64,000 bases of DNA. Origin: Sphingomonas sp. R-74633 (lineage in GTDB: Bacteria > Pseudomonadota > Alphaproteobacteria > Sphingomonadales > Sphingomonadaceae). The notes below the pieces were generated by a model. It made no database searches and was not told the origin of the DNA. It worked only from the letters and a program-made list of their open reading frames with translations. The translations under genes were made by a program, and so were the position numbers. The stretch's first letter is position 1. Each line of letters begins with the position of its first letter. This document shows positions 50,782 to 58,241 of the stretch, piece after piece. The DNA lies in the NCBI RefSeq assembly GCF_013416555.1, contig NZ_JACCFG010000004.1:310001-374000 (forward strand). Reading direction: 5' to 3'.

Positions 50782-51146
50782 AGCTGTTCTTCGACGGCGG
50801 TTGCCGCCCGGCGCCGATCGGCATGGAACTGGCGCTCGTGGTCCGCGGCCAGAGCTATATCCAGCGCGACCTCGGGCCAGGCACGGCGATGGATGCCGAG
50901 TGGCTGGCGCTTATCGCGGCGATGCGCCACGCCTATCGCCACGGCCTGGTCGACGCGGTGCTGCTCGGGGACGCGCTAGCAGTGATTGCCCAAGCGAACG
51001 GCCAAGTCCGTTGCCCGCCTTCCTGCGTCCGCCACATGGAGGTTTTTCGCTCGTTACCGCGGCCTGCGGGCCGATTGCGGATCCGCTATCTAAAGCGCAC
51101 GCAGAACCTTGCCGGCATCGCACTGGCAGCACTCCACGGACGCTAA
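50778..51146 (+). CDS. RNase H-fold small protein
   Basis: 122 residues from ATG 50778, overlapping rluE by [24 protein letters not shown] supplies the first Asp of an RNase H fold, [15 protein letters not shown] the Glu, and [15 protein letters not shown] the second Asp. That is the catalytic D-E-D order of RNase HI-like proteins. The C-terminal [18 protein letters not shown] lacks a clear last Asp. Such small reverse-transcriptase-like RNase H proteins are annotated in many alphaproteobacteria; activity on RNA-DNA hybrids is inferred. Confidence 0.7.
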   Translation: MKLFFDGGCRPAPIGMELALVVRGQSYIQRDLGPGTAMDAEWLALIAAMRHAYRHGLVDAVLLGDALAVIAQANGQVRCPPSCVRHMEVFRSLPRPAGRLRIRYLKRTQNLAGIALAALHGR

Positions 51147-51172
51147 GGCCGCGCGGGAACCGGCCCCCAAGC

Positions 51173-51206
51173 AAAAGGGGCGAGCGCCCCCCGGCACCCG
51201 CCCCTC
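51173..51206 (-). terminator. Terminator of the fliN-O-P unit
   Basis: On the minus strand AGGGGCG...CGCCCCT encloses a 19-base GC-rich loop and is followed by TTTGC. It lies about 27 bp after the fliP stop. It could also weakly stop the RNase H-like transcript. Confidence 0.65.
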
Positions 51207-51232
51207 TTCCCTGAACACCTGGCCGCTTTGCC

Positions 51233-51976
51233 TTATGTGGCGAAGCTCTTGACCAGCGACCCGGCGACCAGCGCCCAGCCATCCACCAGCACGAAGAAGA
51301 TGATCTTCATCGGCAGGGATATCGTAGGTGGCGGGAGCATCATCATGCCCATCGCCATCAAGACCGCGGACACCGCCAGGTCGATCACCAGGAACGGCAG
51401 CAGCAGCAGGAAGCCGATCTCGAAGGCGCGGCGCAGCTCCGAGATCATGAAGGCCGGCGCCAGCGTGGTGAGCGGCGTCTCGGCTCGGCTCTGGATCCTG
51501 GTGTTGCCCAGATCGGCGAACAGCTTGAGGTCGCTGTCGCGCACCTGACCGAGCATGAATTTCTTGAAGGGCTCGGCAGTGCGCTCGAAGGCGACCTGCT
51601 CGGTGATCTTGCCCTTGGTATAGGGATCGACGCCCTGCTCCCACGCCTTGTTGAAGGTGGGGGCCATGACGAAGAAGCTGAGGAACAGCGCCAGGCTGAT
51701 GATCACCGGGTTGGGCGGCACACCCTGCGCGCCGATGCCGGTGCGCAGCAGCGAGAGCGCCACTACCATGCGGGTGAAGCTGGTGACGGTCATCAGCAGG
51801 CCCGGCGCGAGGCTGAGCACCGTCAGCATCAGCACCAGTTGGATGGCCTTGCCCGAAAGCGCGCCATCCGGGCCGGTCGCCCCACCGATGTTGATCGTCG
51901 TCCCCTTCGACTGGGCATAGGCCTCAGCCGGCAAGAGGATCAACGCGGTGACCAGCACCGCAAGAAGCTTACGCAT
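51233..51976 (-). CDS. fliP: flagellar type III export protein FliP
   Basis: 247 residues from ATG 51976; the longer frame to 52066 lies inside fliO. A cleavable signal (MRKLLAVLVTALILLPAEAYAQ) precedes four transmembrane segments. FliP blocks include LAPGLLMTVTSFTRMVVALSLLRTGIG, GVPPNPVIISLALFLSFFVMAP and PAFMISELRRAFEIGFLLLLPFLVIDLAVSAVLMAMGMMMLPP, all in part. FliP with FliQ and FliR forms the export gate. The start lies in the end of fliO. Confidence 0.97.
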   Translation of the reverse strand: MRKLLAVLVTALILLPAEAYAQSKGTTINIGGATGPDGALSGKAIQLVLMLTVLSLAPGLLMTVTSFTRMVVALSLLRTGIGAQGVPPNPVIISLALFLSFFVMAPTFNKAWEQGVDPYTKGKITEQVAFERTAEPFKKFMLGQVRDSDLKLFADLGNTRIQSRAETPLTTLAPAFMISELRRAFEIGFLLLLPFLVIDLAVSAVLMAMGMMMLPPPTISLPMKIIFFVLVDGWALVAGSLVKSFAT

Positions 51977-52553
51977 CGAGCGCGGCCCGAACCGCTGCGC
52001 GGTTCCACCGCGTGGTGTTGCGCTGCTCGCGGACGCGCTTGGCCGGGCGCTGCGCCGGGATGGCACAGGCGGCGACGACCGTGGTGGCGCGGCGATTGGT
52101 GGACGGGCGCTTGGGCAGATCGAGCGACTTGGGCAGCTCGATCAGCTTGGAGAGTTCGGGGAGCTTGGGCAGCTCGACCTTCTTGAGATCGACCAGCTTG
52201 GCGAAATTGCCCTTCAGCGCAGCCAAGTCCTCGGCGAGGTTGGCAGCGGGCGCCGGCTCGGCGACCGGCTCGGGCTCGGCCGCGATCGGCGCGGCGATGC
52301 CGGTCTCGATCGTCGACTGGCCTTCGGGGCCGAACATCACGAGATGCTCCATGCCGTCGCGGCGGATCAGTGCGACCGAGCGCTTGGCATCGACCGACAG
52401 CCGCTCGACGATCTCGATCCGCTTGCGGCGCGAGCTGGTCACGCGGCCGGGCAGCTTCACGTCATAGCGCTTCACGAACCACAGCGCGCCGGCCAGCATG
52501 CCGAGCACGATCCCGAGCGCACCCAAAGTGCGCAGCATCGACAGAATATCCAT
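51969..52553 (-). CDS. fliO: flagellar biosynthesis protein FliO
   Basis: 194 residues. One N-terminal transmembrane helix (LGALGIVLGMLAGALWFV) is followed by a small cytoplasmic domain with RIEIVERLSVDAKRSVALIRRDGMEHLVM (in part), typical of FliO. The long C-terminal tail contains an unusual Lys-Leu-Pro-rich run (VELPKLPELSKLIELPKSLD) and Arg-rich end. FliO helps FliP assemble. It overlaps fliP by 8 bp and touches fliN by one base. Confidence 0.88.
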   Translation of the reverse strand: MDILSMLRTLGALGIVLGMLAGALWFVKRYDVKLPGRVTSSRRKRIEIVERLSVDAKRSVALIRRDGMEHLVMFGPEGQSTIETGIAAPIAAEPEPVAEPAPAANLAEDLAALKGNFAKLVDLKKVELPKLPELSKLIELPKSLDLPKRPSTNRRATTVVAACAIPAQRPAKRVREQRNTTRWNRAAVRAALDA

Positions 52554-52789
52554 CAGTGGCGCTGCTTCTTCACGAGTTCGGTGATCTCCAGCGACATCAC
52601 TTCGCCGTCGACCAGAACCACGCCCTTGGCGACCAGCTCGTCATTTACATAGACGAGCGAGGGATCGTCCTGGCTGCTTTCGAGGGGGATCATCGCCCCA
52701 CGGCTCATCTGCAGGACCTGCCGGATCGGCACATTGGCCGACCCCAGCACGATCGAGAGATCGACCATAATTCCTTCGAGCACCGACAT
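52553..52789 (-). CDS. fliN: flagellar motor switch protein FliN
   Basis: 78 residues, a minimal SpoA domain: VLGSANVPIRQVLQMSRGAMIPLE and VYVNDELVAKGVVLVDGEVMSLEITEL are the FliN core (both in part). The N-terminal extension of longer FliN proteins is missing. FliN forms the C-ring bottom and binds CheY with FliM. ATG at residue 8 is a possible alternative start. It leads the leftward unit fliN-O-P, with TCCTATAAC 21 bp upstream. Confidence 0.93.
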   Translation of the reverse strand: MSVLEGIMVDLSIVLGSANVPIRQVLQMSRGAMIPLESSQDDPSLVYVNDELVAKGVVLVDGEVMSLEITELVKKQRH

Positions 52790-52809
52790 GCGTGTTCCTT
52801 TCTGGATTA

Positions 52810-52818
52810 GTTATAGGA
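52810..52818 (-). promoter_or_regulatory. TCCTATAAC element upstream of fliN
   Basis: Minus-strand TCCTATAAC 20 bp before the fliN ATG. It lies in the 115-bp gap shared with the divergent flgC operon. Confidence 0.5.
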
Positions 52819-52847
52819 ACCTTTTTTCCGCGTCCGGCACCGACCCC

Positions 52848-52860
52848 GGCAATTTTTGCC
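52848..52860. promoter_or_regulatory. GGCAA-TTT-TTGCC palindrome between fliN and flgC
   Basis: Perfect 5-base arms around TTT, followed by TACAAT. A near-identical element (AGGCA-CTTTT-TGCCT then AC) lies upstream of flgI at 58176. Short inverted repeats with an A/T centre resemble in form the ftr sites of the Caulobacter regulator FlbD; the link is inference. Confidence 0.42.
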
Positions 52861-52904
52861 TACAATGGAGGAAACGGCCCTCGGGCCTCTCGGGAAGAAC
52901 GACA

Positions 52905-53312
52905 ATGGACCTCAAGACTTCGCTCGGCATCTCCGCTTCGGGCCTGCGCGCGCAGTCGCTGCGCATGCGCGTGATCGCGGAGAATCTGGCGAACCAGGAC
53001 TCGGTTGCCGACACCCCGGGCGGCAATCCCTATCGCCGCCGCGTGGCCAGCTTCTCCGCCGAGATGGACCGCCAGACCGGCGGCGTCGGCGTGAAGGTCA
53101 AGGCGATCGAGAACGACAAGTCCGACTTCCTGAAGGTCTATCAGCCCGGCCACCCGGCCGCGGACAAGGACGGCTATGTCCTCAAGCCCAACGTCAACGG
53201 CCTGATTGAAACGGCCGACATGAAGGCGGCGCAGCGCAGCTACGAAGCCAATCTCAATGCCATCGAGGCCGCCAAGAGCCTGACGATGCGCACCATCGAT
53301 CTCCTCAAGTAA
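52905..53312 (+). CDS. flgC: flagellar proximal rod protein FlgC
   Basis: 135 residues from ATG 52905; upstream in-frame starts lie inside the promoter. The N-terminal rod motif LGISASGLRAQSLRMRVIAENLANQDS and the C-terminal LIETADMKAAQRSYEANLNAIEAAKSL (both in part) are diagnostic. FlgC is part of the periplasmic rod. It heads the operon flgC-fliE-fliQ-fliR-flhB. Unusually, its normal partner flgB is not adjacent but lies 8 kb away on the other strand. Confidence 0.96.
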   Translation: MDLKTSLGISASGLRAQSLRMRVIAENLANQDSVADTPGGNPYRRRVASFSAEMDRQTGGVGVKVKAIENDKSDFLKVYQPGHPAADKDGYVLKPNVNGLIETADMKAAQRSYEANLNAIEAAKSLTMRTIDLLK

Positions 53313-53336
53313 AACTCCAAAACAAGGATACAGGGA

Positions 53337-53654
53337 ATGTCCATCGGAGCACTCGATGCGATGTCGGCCTATGGCCGCGTCGCAGGCATTGGCGGCGCCA
53401 ACAGCAAGACCGACCCGATCAAGGACGGCGGCAGCGCCGGCGGCTTCGGCGCGATGGTCGAGAACATGGTCACCGGCACCGCCGACCAGATGCGCACCGC
53501 CGAAAAGGCATCGGCGATGCAGGTTGCCGGCAAGGGCGACCTGATCGACGTCGTCACCGCGATCGGCGCGGCCGAGACCGCGCTCGACACGATGGTCGCC
53601 GTGCGTGACCGGGTGGTCAACGCCTATACCGACATCATGCGGATGCAGATCTAA
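53337..53654 (+). CDS. fliE: flagellar hook-basal body protein FliE
   Basis: 105 residues. The C-terminal helix pair SAMQVAGKGDLIDVVTAIGAAETALDTMVAVRDRVVNAYTDIMRMQI (in part) is the FliE signature. FliE joins the MS ring to the rod and is exported early. A ribosome site AAGGATACAGGGA precedes the ATG. It lies 24 bp after flgC and 5 bp before fliQ. Confidence 0.95.
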   Translation: MSIGALDAMSAYGRVAGIGGANSKTDPIKDGGSAGGFGAMVENMVTGTADQMRTAEKASAMQVAGKGDLIDVVTAIGAAETALDTMVAVRDRVVNAYTDIMRMQI

Positions 53655-53659
53655 CCGCG

Positions 53660-53926
53660 ATGCTGCCGTCGCAGGTCATGGCGCTGGCGCAGAGCGCGCT
53701 GATGCTGGTGCTCACCGTCGCGGGTCCGCTGTTGCTGACCTCGCTGATCGTGGGCACCGTCATCGGTCTGCTCCAGGCGCTGACCCAGATCCAGGAATCG
53801 ACGCTCACCTTCGTCCCCAAGCTGCTGGCAATGGGGCTGGTGCTGCTGTTGATGCTGCCCACCATGGGCGCGGCGCTCAATGACTTCATGATGAAGGTCA
53901 GCAGCCTGATCGTGACCGGCGGATGA
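53660..53926 (+). CDS. fliQ: flagellar type III export protein FliQ
   Basis: 88 residues with two transmembrane helices. LLTSLIVGTVIGLLQALTQI and ESTLTFVPKLLAMGLVLLLM are the FliQ core. It is one of the three export-gate proteins with FliP and FliR. The stop overlaps the fliR ATG by 4 bases. Confidence 0.96.
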   Translation: MLPSQVMALAQSALMLVLTVAGPLLLTSLIVGTVIGLLQALTQIQESTLTFVPKLLAMGLVLLLMLPTMGAALNDFMMKVSSLIVTGG

Positions 53927-54684
53927 TTGATCTGCCCGCCGATCTGACGCTGCAGGTCTCCGCCTTCTTCATCGTCTTCGCCCGCGTCGGCGCCGTGCTC
54001 ATGCTGTTGCCCGTGTTCGGTGAAGACGCGATCCCCGGCCGCATCCGGCTGATGATCAGCTTCGCGATGTCGGCGGCGATCTATGCGCTGGTCGGCGCCC
54101 CTGCCCGCGCCGCGGTCGAGGGTGGCGCGATGCTGCCGATGGTGCTCGTCACCGAACTGATGACCGGGCTCGCCATGGGCATGATCGTCAAGATCCTGTT
54201 CTTCGCGGTTTCGATGGCCGGATCGGTGATCTCGACCCAGGTCGGCCTCTCCTCCGCGGTGATCTTCGATCCCGCCCAGAGCAGCAGCGCGCCTTTGCTC
54301 TCCAAATTCGTCACCATGGCTGCTGCCCTGGTGTGCATGGGGATGCAGGTCCATCATTTGTGGCTGGGCGCGGTGGTGCACAGCTACCAGACCTTCCCGA
54401 TCGGCGGCATGCCGCCCGCGCATGACTTCGCGATGCTCGCTGTCGAGGCGATCACGCGCTCGATGACGCTGGGTCTCAGCCTGTCCGCGCCTTTGCTCAT
54501 CTACGGGATCGTCTTCAACGTCGCGCTCGGCCTTTCGGCCCGCGTCGCGCCGGCGATCCAGGTGTTCTTCGTCGCCCAGCCGCTCAACCTGTTGCTCGGC
54601 ATCAGCCTGGCCGCCGCCACGCTCGGCACCATGCTCACCTATTTCGCGACCGCCATGGGCGATGCGATGCAGGGAGGCTGGTGA
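53923..54684 (+). CDS. fliR: flagellar type III export protein FliR
   Basis: 253 residues with six transmembrane segments. Blocks include FIVFARVGAVLMLLPVFGED, VTELMTGLAMGMIVKILFFA and SVISTQVGLSSAVIFDPAQ. FliR completes the export gate at the centre of the MS ring. The stop TGA shares one base with the flhB ATG at 54684. Confidence 0.96.
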   Translation: MIDLPADLTLQVSAFFIVFARVGAVLMLLPVFGEDAIPGRIRLMISFAMSAAIYALVGAPARAAVEGGAMLPMVLVTELMTGLAMGMIVKILFFAVSMAGSVISTQVGLSSAVIFDPAQSSSAPLLSKFVTMAAALVCMGMQVHHLWLGAVVHSYQTFPIGGMPPAHDFAMLAVEAITRSMTLGLSLSAPLLIYGIVFNVALGLSARVAPAIQVFFVAQPLNLLLGISLAAATLGTMLTYFATAMGDAMQGGW

Positions 54685-55754
54685 TGTCGGGCGATACGGA
54701 CCAGGACGACAAGACACACGACCCAACAGACAAGAAGCTGGAGGACGCCCGCGAGAAGGGCGACGTGCCGATGGCACCCGAGATGAAGCAGGCCGCGATG
54801 TTCATCGGCATGCTCGTCGTGATGGGCGGCCTGGGCACCTATACGATGCAGCTGATGGGCAATCTGTTCGTGCGGCTATGGGGCAGCGCCGACGATTTCC
54901 GGATGGAGCCGCAGGGCGCCGAGGGCTTCGCGACCGGCGTGATGAGCGCCTTTGCCACCGCCATGCTGCCGATCCTGGGCACGTTGTTCGGCATCGCGCT
55001 GCTCGGCGGCATCCTGCAGGGGCGCCCGATGCTCAGTTGGAACCGGGTGAAGCCGAAATGGTCGAAGCTCAATCCCGTGAGCGGCGCCAAGCGCATGTTC
55101 GGCAAGCAGGCGATGGTCGAGTTCGCCAAGACGCTCACCAAGCTCTGCCTGGTCGGCAGCGTGGCGGCATATCTGGCATGGCCCCATGCCGCCACGCTCG
55201 ATTCCATGGTCGGCGCAGACCTGCAACAGGTCGGCGCCGCGACGCACGGCATCGTCTATTCGATGCTGCGCCCGATCGCGATGCTGGTCGGCGCGCTCGC
55301 CTTGTTCGACTTTGTCTGGCAGCGCCGTTCGTTCCTGAAGCGGATGCGGATGAGCCTCCAGGAGATCAAGGACGAGCACAAGAACAGCGAAGGCGATCCG
55401 CACATCAAGGCGAAGATCCGCCAGCTCCAGATGCAGCGCTCGCGCAGCCGCATGATGCAGAATGTGCCCAAGGCCAGCGTGGTGATCACCAACCCGACCC
55501 ATTATGCGGTCGCGCTGCAATATGATCATGGCGCGATGGCTGCGCCGGTGGTGGTAGCGAAGGGGGTCGACGCGATCGCGCTCAAGATCAGGGAGATCGC
55601 GGGCGAGAACGGCATCCCGCTGGTCGAGAACCGCCCGCTGGCCCGTGCGCTCTATGCCAGTGCCGAGATCGATCATCCGATCCCGGTGGAGCATTACGCA
55701 GCAGTGGCCGAAGTCATCAGCTACGTCCTGAAGATCGCAGGGAAGAAGCGCTGA
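54684..55754 (+). CDS. flhB: flagellar export switch protein FlhB
   Basis: 356 residues from ATG 54684 (a preceding GTG is within the fliR stop). The charged N-terminus KTHDPTDKKLEDAREKGDVP is typical. Four transmembrane helices are followed by the cytoplasmic domain with the autocleavage site NPTH in ASVVITNPTHYAVALQYD. The conserved AIALKIREIAGENGIPLVENRPLARALY follows (in part). FlhB switches export from rod-hook to filament substrates. It ends the operon, 32 bp before a convergent porin gene. Confidence 0.97.
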   Translation: MSGDTDQDDKTHDPTDKKLEDAREKGDVPMAPEMKQAAMFIGMLVVMGGLGTYTMQLMGNLFVRLWGSADDFRMEPQGAEGFATGVMSAFATAMLPILGTLFGIALLGGILQGRPMLSWNRVKPKWSKLNPVSGAKRMFGKQAMVEFAKTLTKLCLVGSVAAYLAWPHAATLDSMVGADLQQVGAATHGIVYSMLRPIAMLVGALALFDFVWQRRSFLKRMRMSLQEIKDEHKNSEGDPHIKAKIRQLQMQRSRSRMMQNVPKASVVITNPTHYAVALQYDHGAMAAPVVVAKGVDAIALKIREIAGENGIPLVENRPLARALYASAEIDHPIPVEHYAAVAEVISYVLKIAGKKR

Positions 55755-55785
55755 GCGCCGCTTCCCCGCGATCCCTCAGAAACTT

Positions 55786-57087
55786 CTAGAACTTCAGACG
55801 GGCACCTGCCGAGAGCACCACGGCATGCGCATTGCGCAGTTCGCCGTCGGTGAGGATCGGCGTCTGCGCCGCGGTGCCGACATAGGCCGCGGTCACGCGG
55901 TCGATCGTCGCATCGGCGAAGCTGACATAGTTGGCGGCCAGGTCGAAGCTGAGCTTCTTGCTCGCGTTCAGGCTGCCGCCCAGGCCGAAGTTCCAGCGGT
56001 TGGAATCGGGCACGCGGGCATCACGCTCGCCGTCCTGCGTCGGCGTGATCGCGCGCTGGACGCCGGCACGCAGCGTCACCTTGGGCGACACGGCATAGTC
56101 GACGCCGCCGGCATAGCTCCAGCTGGTGCGATAATTCTCCGGGATCGCCTGGTTGAGCGGCGCGCCGAGCCTGATCGCGTCGAACTTGTCCCAGCCATAG
56201 CGAATGACCTGGGCGTTGAGGGTCAGCTTGTCGGTCGCCGCGAAACGGGCGCCGGCGATCGCCTGCGACGGCGTGTAGAACTTCGCCTCGATGCCCGAGA
56301 GGTTCATGTTCGACGTGGCGAGCGGACCGACCAGGCCGGTGATCGCCAGGTCACCCTTCAGCGTATGCTCGATCGCCGACTTGTAGCTGAGGCCCAGAGT
56401 GAAGCGGTTGCTGTGCAGCTGCACGCCCGCGGTCCAGCCGAAGTCCCAGCCATTGCCCTTCAGCTCCTGATGCCCGTCCGGCAGCGCGGCTGCGAGGTTG
56501 GGCAGCGCGTTGCCGAAGCTGGCATCGGTGTACTCGACATTGAGGCCGGCGCCGACGCGCAGCCAGTCCGTGACCGCCACACCGATGCTCGGCTGGATGT
56601 CGATCGTGCGCAGCTTGGTCTTGTCGGCGCTGTAGCGGGCCCAGCTGTCCGCCGGATAGTCGGTGGTGAAGCTGAACGGCGAGGTAATCGACAGGCCGAG
56701 TGCGATGCGATCGTTGAGCGGCACGGCGATGGCGCCCGAGGGGAGCACGCCGTTGTTGATCGGGTTGCGGGTGACGCCGTTGCCGCCGACCGGTGCCGGA
56801 GCCTGGCCCGGACGGACGATCAGCGTGCCGTTGTCGGCGACTTCGCCGCTGGGCAGGATCGCCGAGACGCCGATCGTCGCATCGCCGCTGTCGAGGCCGC
56901 CGATCGAGGCCGGGTTCCACCAGATCGACGCCGAGCCGGTGTCGGCCGCTTCGCCGGAGAAGGCCCGGCCGGCGCCGCGGGCGGACTGTTCCTGGAGGTA
57001 GAAGGCCTGGGCATTGGCGGTCTGGGTGAAGCCGACGAGCGCGATCAGCGCACTGCCAGCGGCAAGCGTGTACTTGAACGGGGACAT
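55786..57087 (-). CDS. FadL/OmpP1-type outer-membrane transporter
   Basis: 433 residues. The signal peptide ends in TANAQ. The mature start AFYLQEQSARGAGRAFSGEAA and GSASIWWNPASIGGLDSGD are the hatch and NPA motif of the FadL family, and the C-terminus LSAGARLKF ends in Phe. FadL proteins carry long-chain fatty acids or aromatic hydrocarbons across the outer membrane. The gene interrupts the flagellar block. DUF2147 follows on the upstream side with a 57-bp gap, so the two may share a transcript. Confidence 0.9.
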   Translation of the reverse strand: MSPFKYTLAAGSALIALVGFTQTANAQAFYLQEQSARGAGRAFSGEAADTGSASIWWNPASIGGLDSGDATIGVSAILPSGEVADNGTLIVRPGQAPAPVGGNGVTRNPINNGVLPSGAIAVPLNDRIALGLSITSPFSFTTDYPADSWARYSADKTKLRTIDIQPSIGVAVTDWLRVGAGLNVEYTDASFGNALPNLAAALPDGHQELKGNGWDFGWTAGVQLHSNRFTLGLSYKSAIEHTLKGDLAITGLVGPLATSNMNLSGIEAKFYTPSQAIAGARFAATDKLTLNAQVIRYGWDKFDAIRLGAPLNQAIPENYRTSWSYAGGVDYAVSPKVTLRAGVQRAITPTQDGERDARVPDSNRWNFGLGGSLNASKKLSFDLAANYVSFADATIDRVTAAYVGTAAQTPILTDGELRNAHAVVLSAGARLKF

Positions 57088-57144
57088 TTTACACTTCCTT
57101 GTACGCGGTACTGAAACGGGGGGTATTGAGAGGCGCGCGTGGGC

Positions 57145-57561
57145 TTAGCGGACGCGCGTCCAGATCTGGGTGCGGCAGAACGGCTTGAACACGCAGCCGC
57201 GCAGGTTGAGCTTGTCGTTGCCCGACATGGTGATCTCGGCGCTGTACGTCTTGCCGTCCTCGGCATTGTAGATCTTGCCGCCATACCAGCCACCGCTCTG
57301 CCAGCTGAAGCCCGACAGGATCTGTAGGCCGGCAATCTTGCGGCTGCGCAACGCCGTGTTGCTGTTGTTCGCATCGTTGAGGTTCGGATTGGCGCGCAGG
57401 CCGTCCGAAGTGACCACCTTGCCGCAGATCGACGTGCCGCAGCGCGCGATCTCGACGATGCCGTTCTTCACAGGGGTCTTCCACCGGCCCACCACGGTGT
57501 CAGAAGATTGGGGTGCCGGGGCGGCGAAAGCCAGTGCCATCAGCAAAGCCAACATACGCAT
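57145..57561 (-). CDS. DUF2147-family exported protein
   Basis: 138 residues from ATG 57561 (or 57555), with GAGGAGAG just upstream; longer frames lack a signal. The signal is MRMLALLMALAFAAPAPQ. The mature part VVGRWKTPVKNGIVEIARCG, ICGKVV, SGFSWQSGGWYGGKIYNAEDGKTYSA and LNLRGCVFKPFCRTQIWTR (in part) is DUF2147, a small lipocalin-like periplasmic domain. Four cysteines could form disulfides. Function is unknown in the family. Confidence 0.88.
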   Translation of the reverse strand: MRMLALLMALAFAAPAPQSSDTVVGRWKTPVKNGIVEIARCGTSICGKVVTSDGLRANPNLNDANNSNTALRSRKIAGLQILSGFSWQSGGWYGGKIYNAEDGKTYSAEITMSGNDKLNLRGCVFKPFCRTQIWTRVR

Positions 57562-57741
57562 ACTCTCCTCGAGGGGTCTCCATGCCGCGCTCTGCCGGCG
57601 GGTCATGGCGGGGCCGATGCTCGCGTCTTTCGAACGCGAAACCGGTATCGCCTCCCTAGGTTCCAAAGAACCGGTATGCAATTACGTTCGTTTTTGAAAC
57701 TGAAAAGCCGCAGATGCCGTAGCGGAAATCCAAGCCCCTGA

Positions 57742-58161
57742 TCAGGCCTGCATATCCAGCTTGGCGAGCTCGACTCGGACACGCACGTCGATATCGGCCA
57801 GGATGGCGGCGAGCGTGGGGTCGTCCGACGCCTCGAAGCTCTCCGACCATTCGACGATCGCCTCGAGCCGCGCGGGGCTGACCACGCCGGCGACGAGCTC
57901 GCGGTGCAGGCTGTCGAGCTGGTCGATGCCGCGCTGCGCGTCGATCGACTGCTTGCGGCGGCGCTCGATCGCGGGATCGGCGGCGGCGAGCGTGACGAGC
58001 ATCGCGACCGAGGGATTGAGCGGCTGCGCGGCATTGGTACCCGGATGCGGCGCACGTGCGGCCGGGGCTTCGCCCTCGGCCACCGAGAAGCTGGACGCGA
58101 CCTTGGGCAGCGCGGCCATCAGGCTACGCAGCAGAGGCGCTTGCAGGTTCTCGATCCGCAC
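57742..58161 (-). CDS. fliX: flagellar assembly regulator FliX
   Basis: 139 residues, the length of Caulobacter FliX. It ends in the family block QRGIDQLDSLHRELVAGVVSPARLEAI and VRVRVELAKLDMQA (first in part). It is divergent from the P-ring gene flgI, exactly as in Caulobacter. There FliX couples early basal-body assembly to the sigma-54 activator FlbD. Conservation in the N-terminal half is low, so the call rests on the C-terminus, length and context. flbD is not in the window. Confidence 0.82.
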   Translation of the reverse strand: MRIENLQAPLLRSLMAALPKVASSFSVAEGEAPAARAPHPGTNAAQPLNPSVAMLVTLAAADPAIERRRKQSIDAQRGIDQLDSLHRELVAGVVSPARLEAIVEWSESFEASDDPTLAAILADIDVRVRVELAKLDMQA

Positions 58162-58175
58162 GAATTCTTATCCTC

Positions 58176-58190
58176 AGGCACTTTTTGCCT
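58176..58190. promoter_or_regulatory. AGGCA-CTTTT-TGCCT palindrome between fliX and flgI
   Basis: Perfect 5-base arms around a T-rich centre, matching the palindrome in the fliN/flgC gap in sequence and in the following CTAC or TAC. It lies 8 bp before the flgI TCCTATAAG, a spacing suited to an operator or activator site. Confidence 0.42.
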
Positions 58191-58197
58191 ACCTCTA

Positions 58198-58206
58198 TCC
58201 TATAAG
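58198..58206 (+). promoter_or_regulatory. TCCTATAAG element upstream of flgI
   Basis: Plus-strand TCCTATAAG 36 bp before the flgI ATG, inside CTCTTATAGGATAGAG-type symmetry. It probably contains the -10 region of the flgI-flgJ-flgN transcript. Confidence 0.5.
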
Positions 58207-58241
58207 AGAAATATCGGAAATTTTCCACTTCCAGAGGGTTT

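Noticed and set aside
52848..52862. Sigma-54 promoter before flgC
   Set aside because: GGCACCGACCCCGGC has 11 rather than 10 bases between GG and GC and lacks the TTGC element.
58176..58188. Sigma-54 promoter (GGCAC...TGC) before flgI
   Set aside because: The GG and GC are 8 bases apart, not 10; the sequence is better read as a short palindrome.
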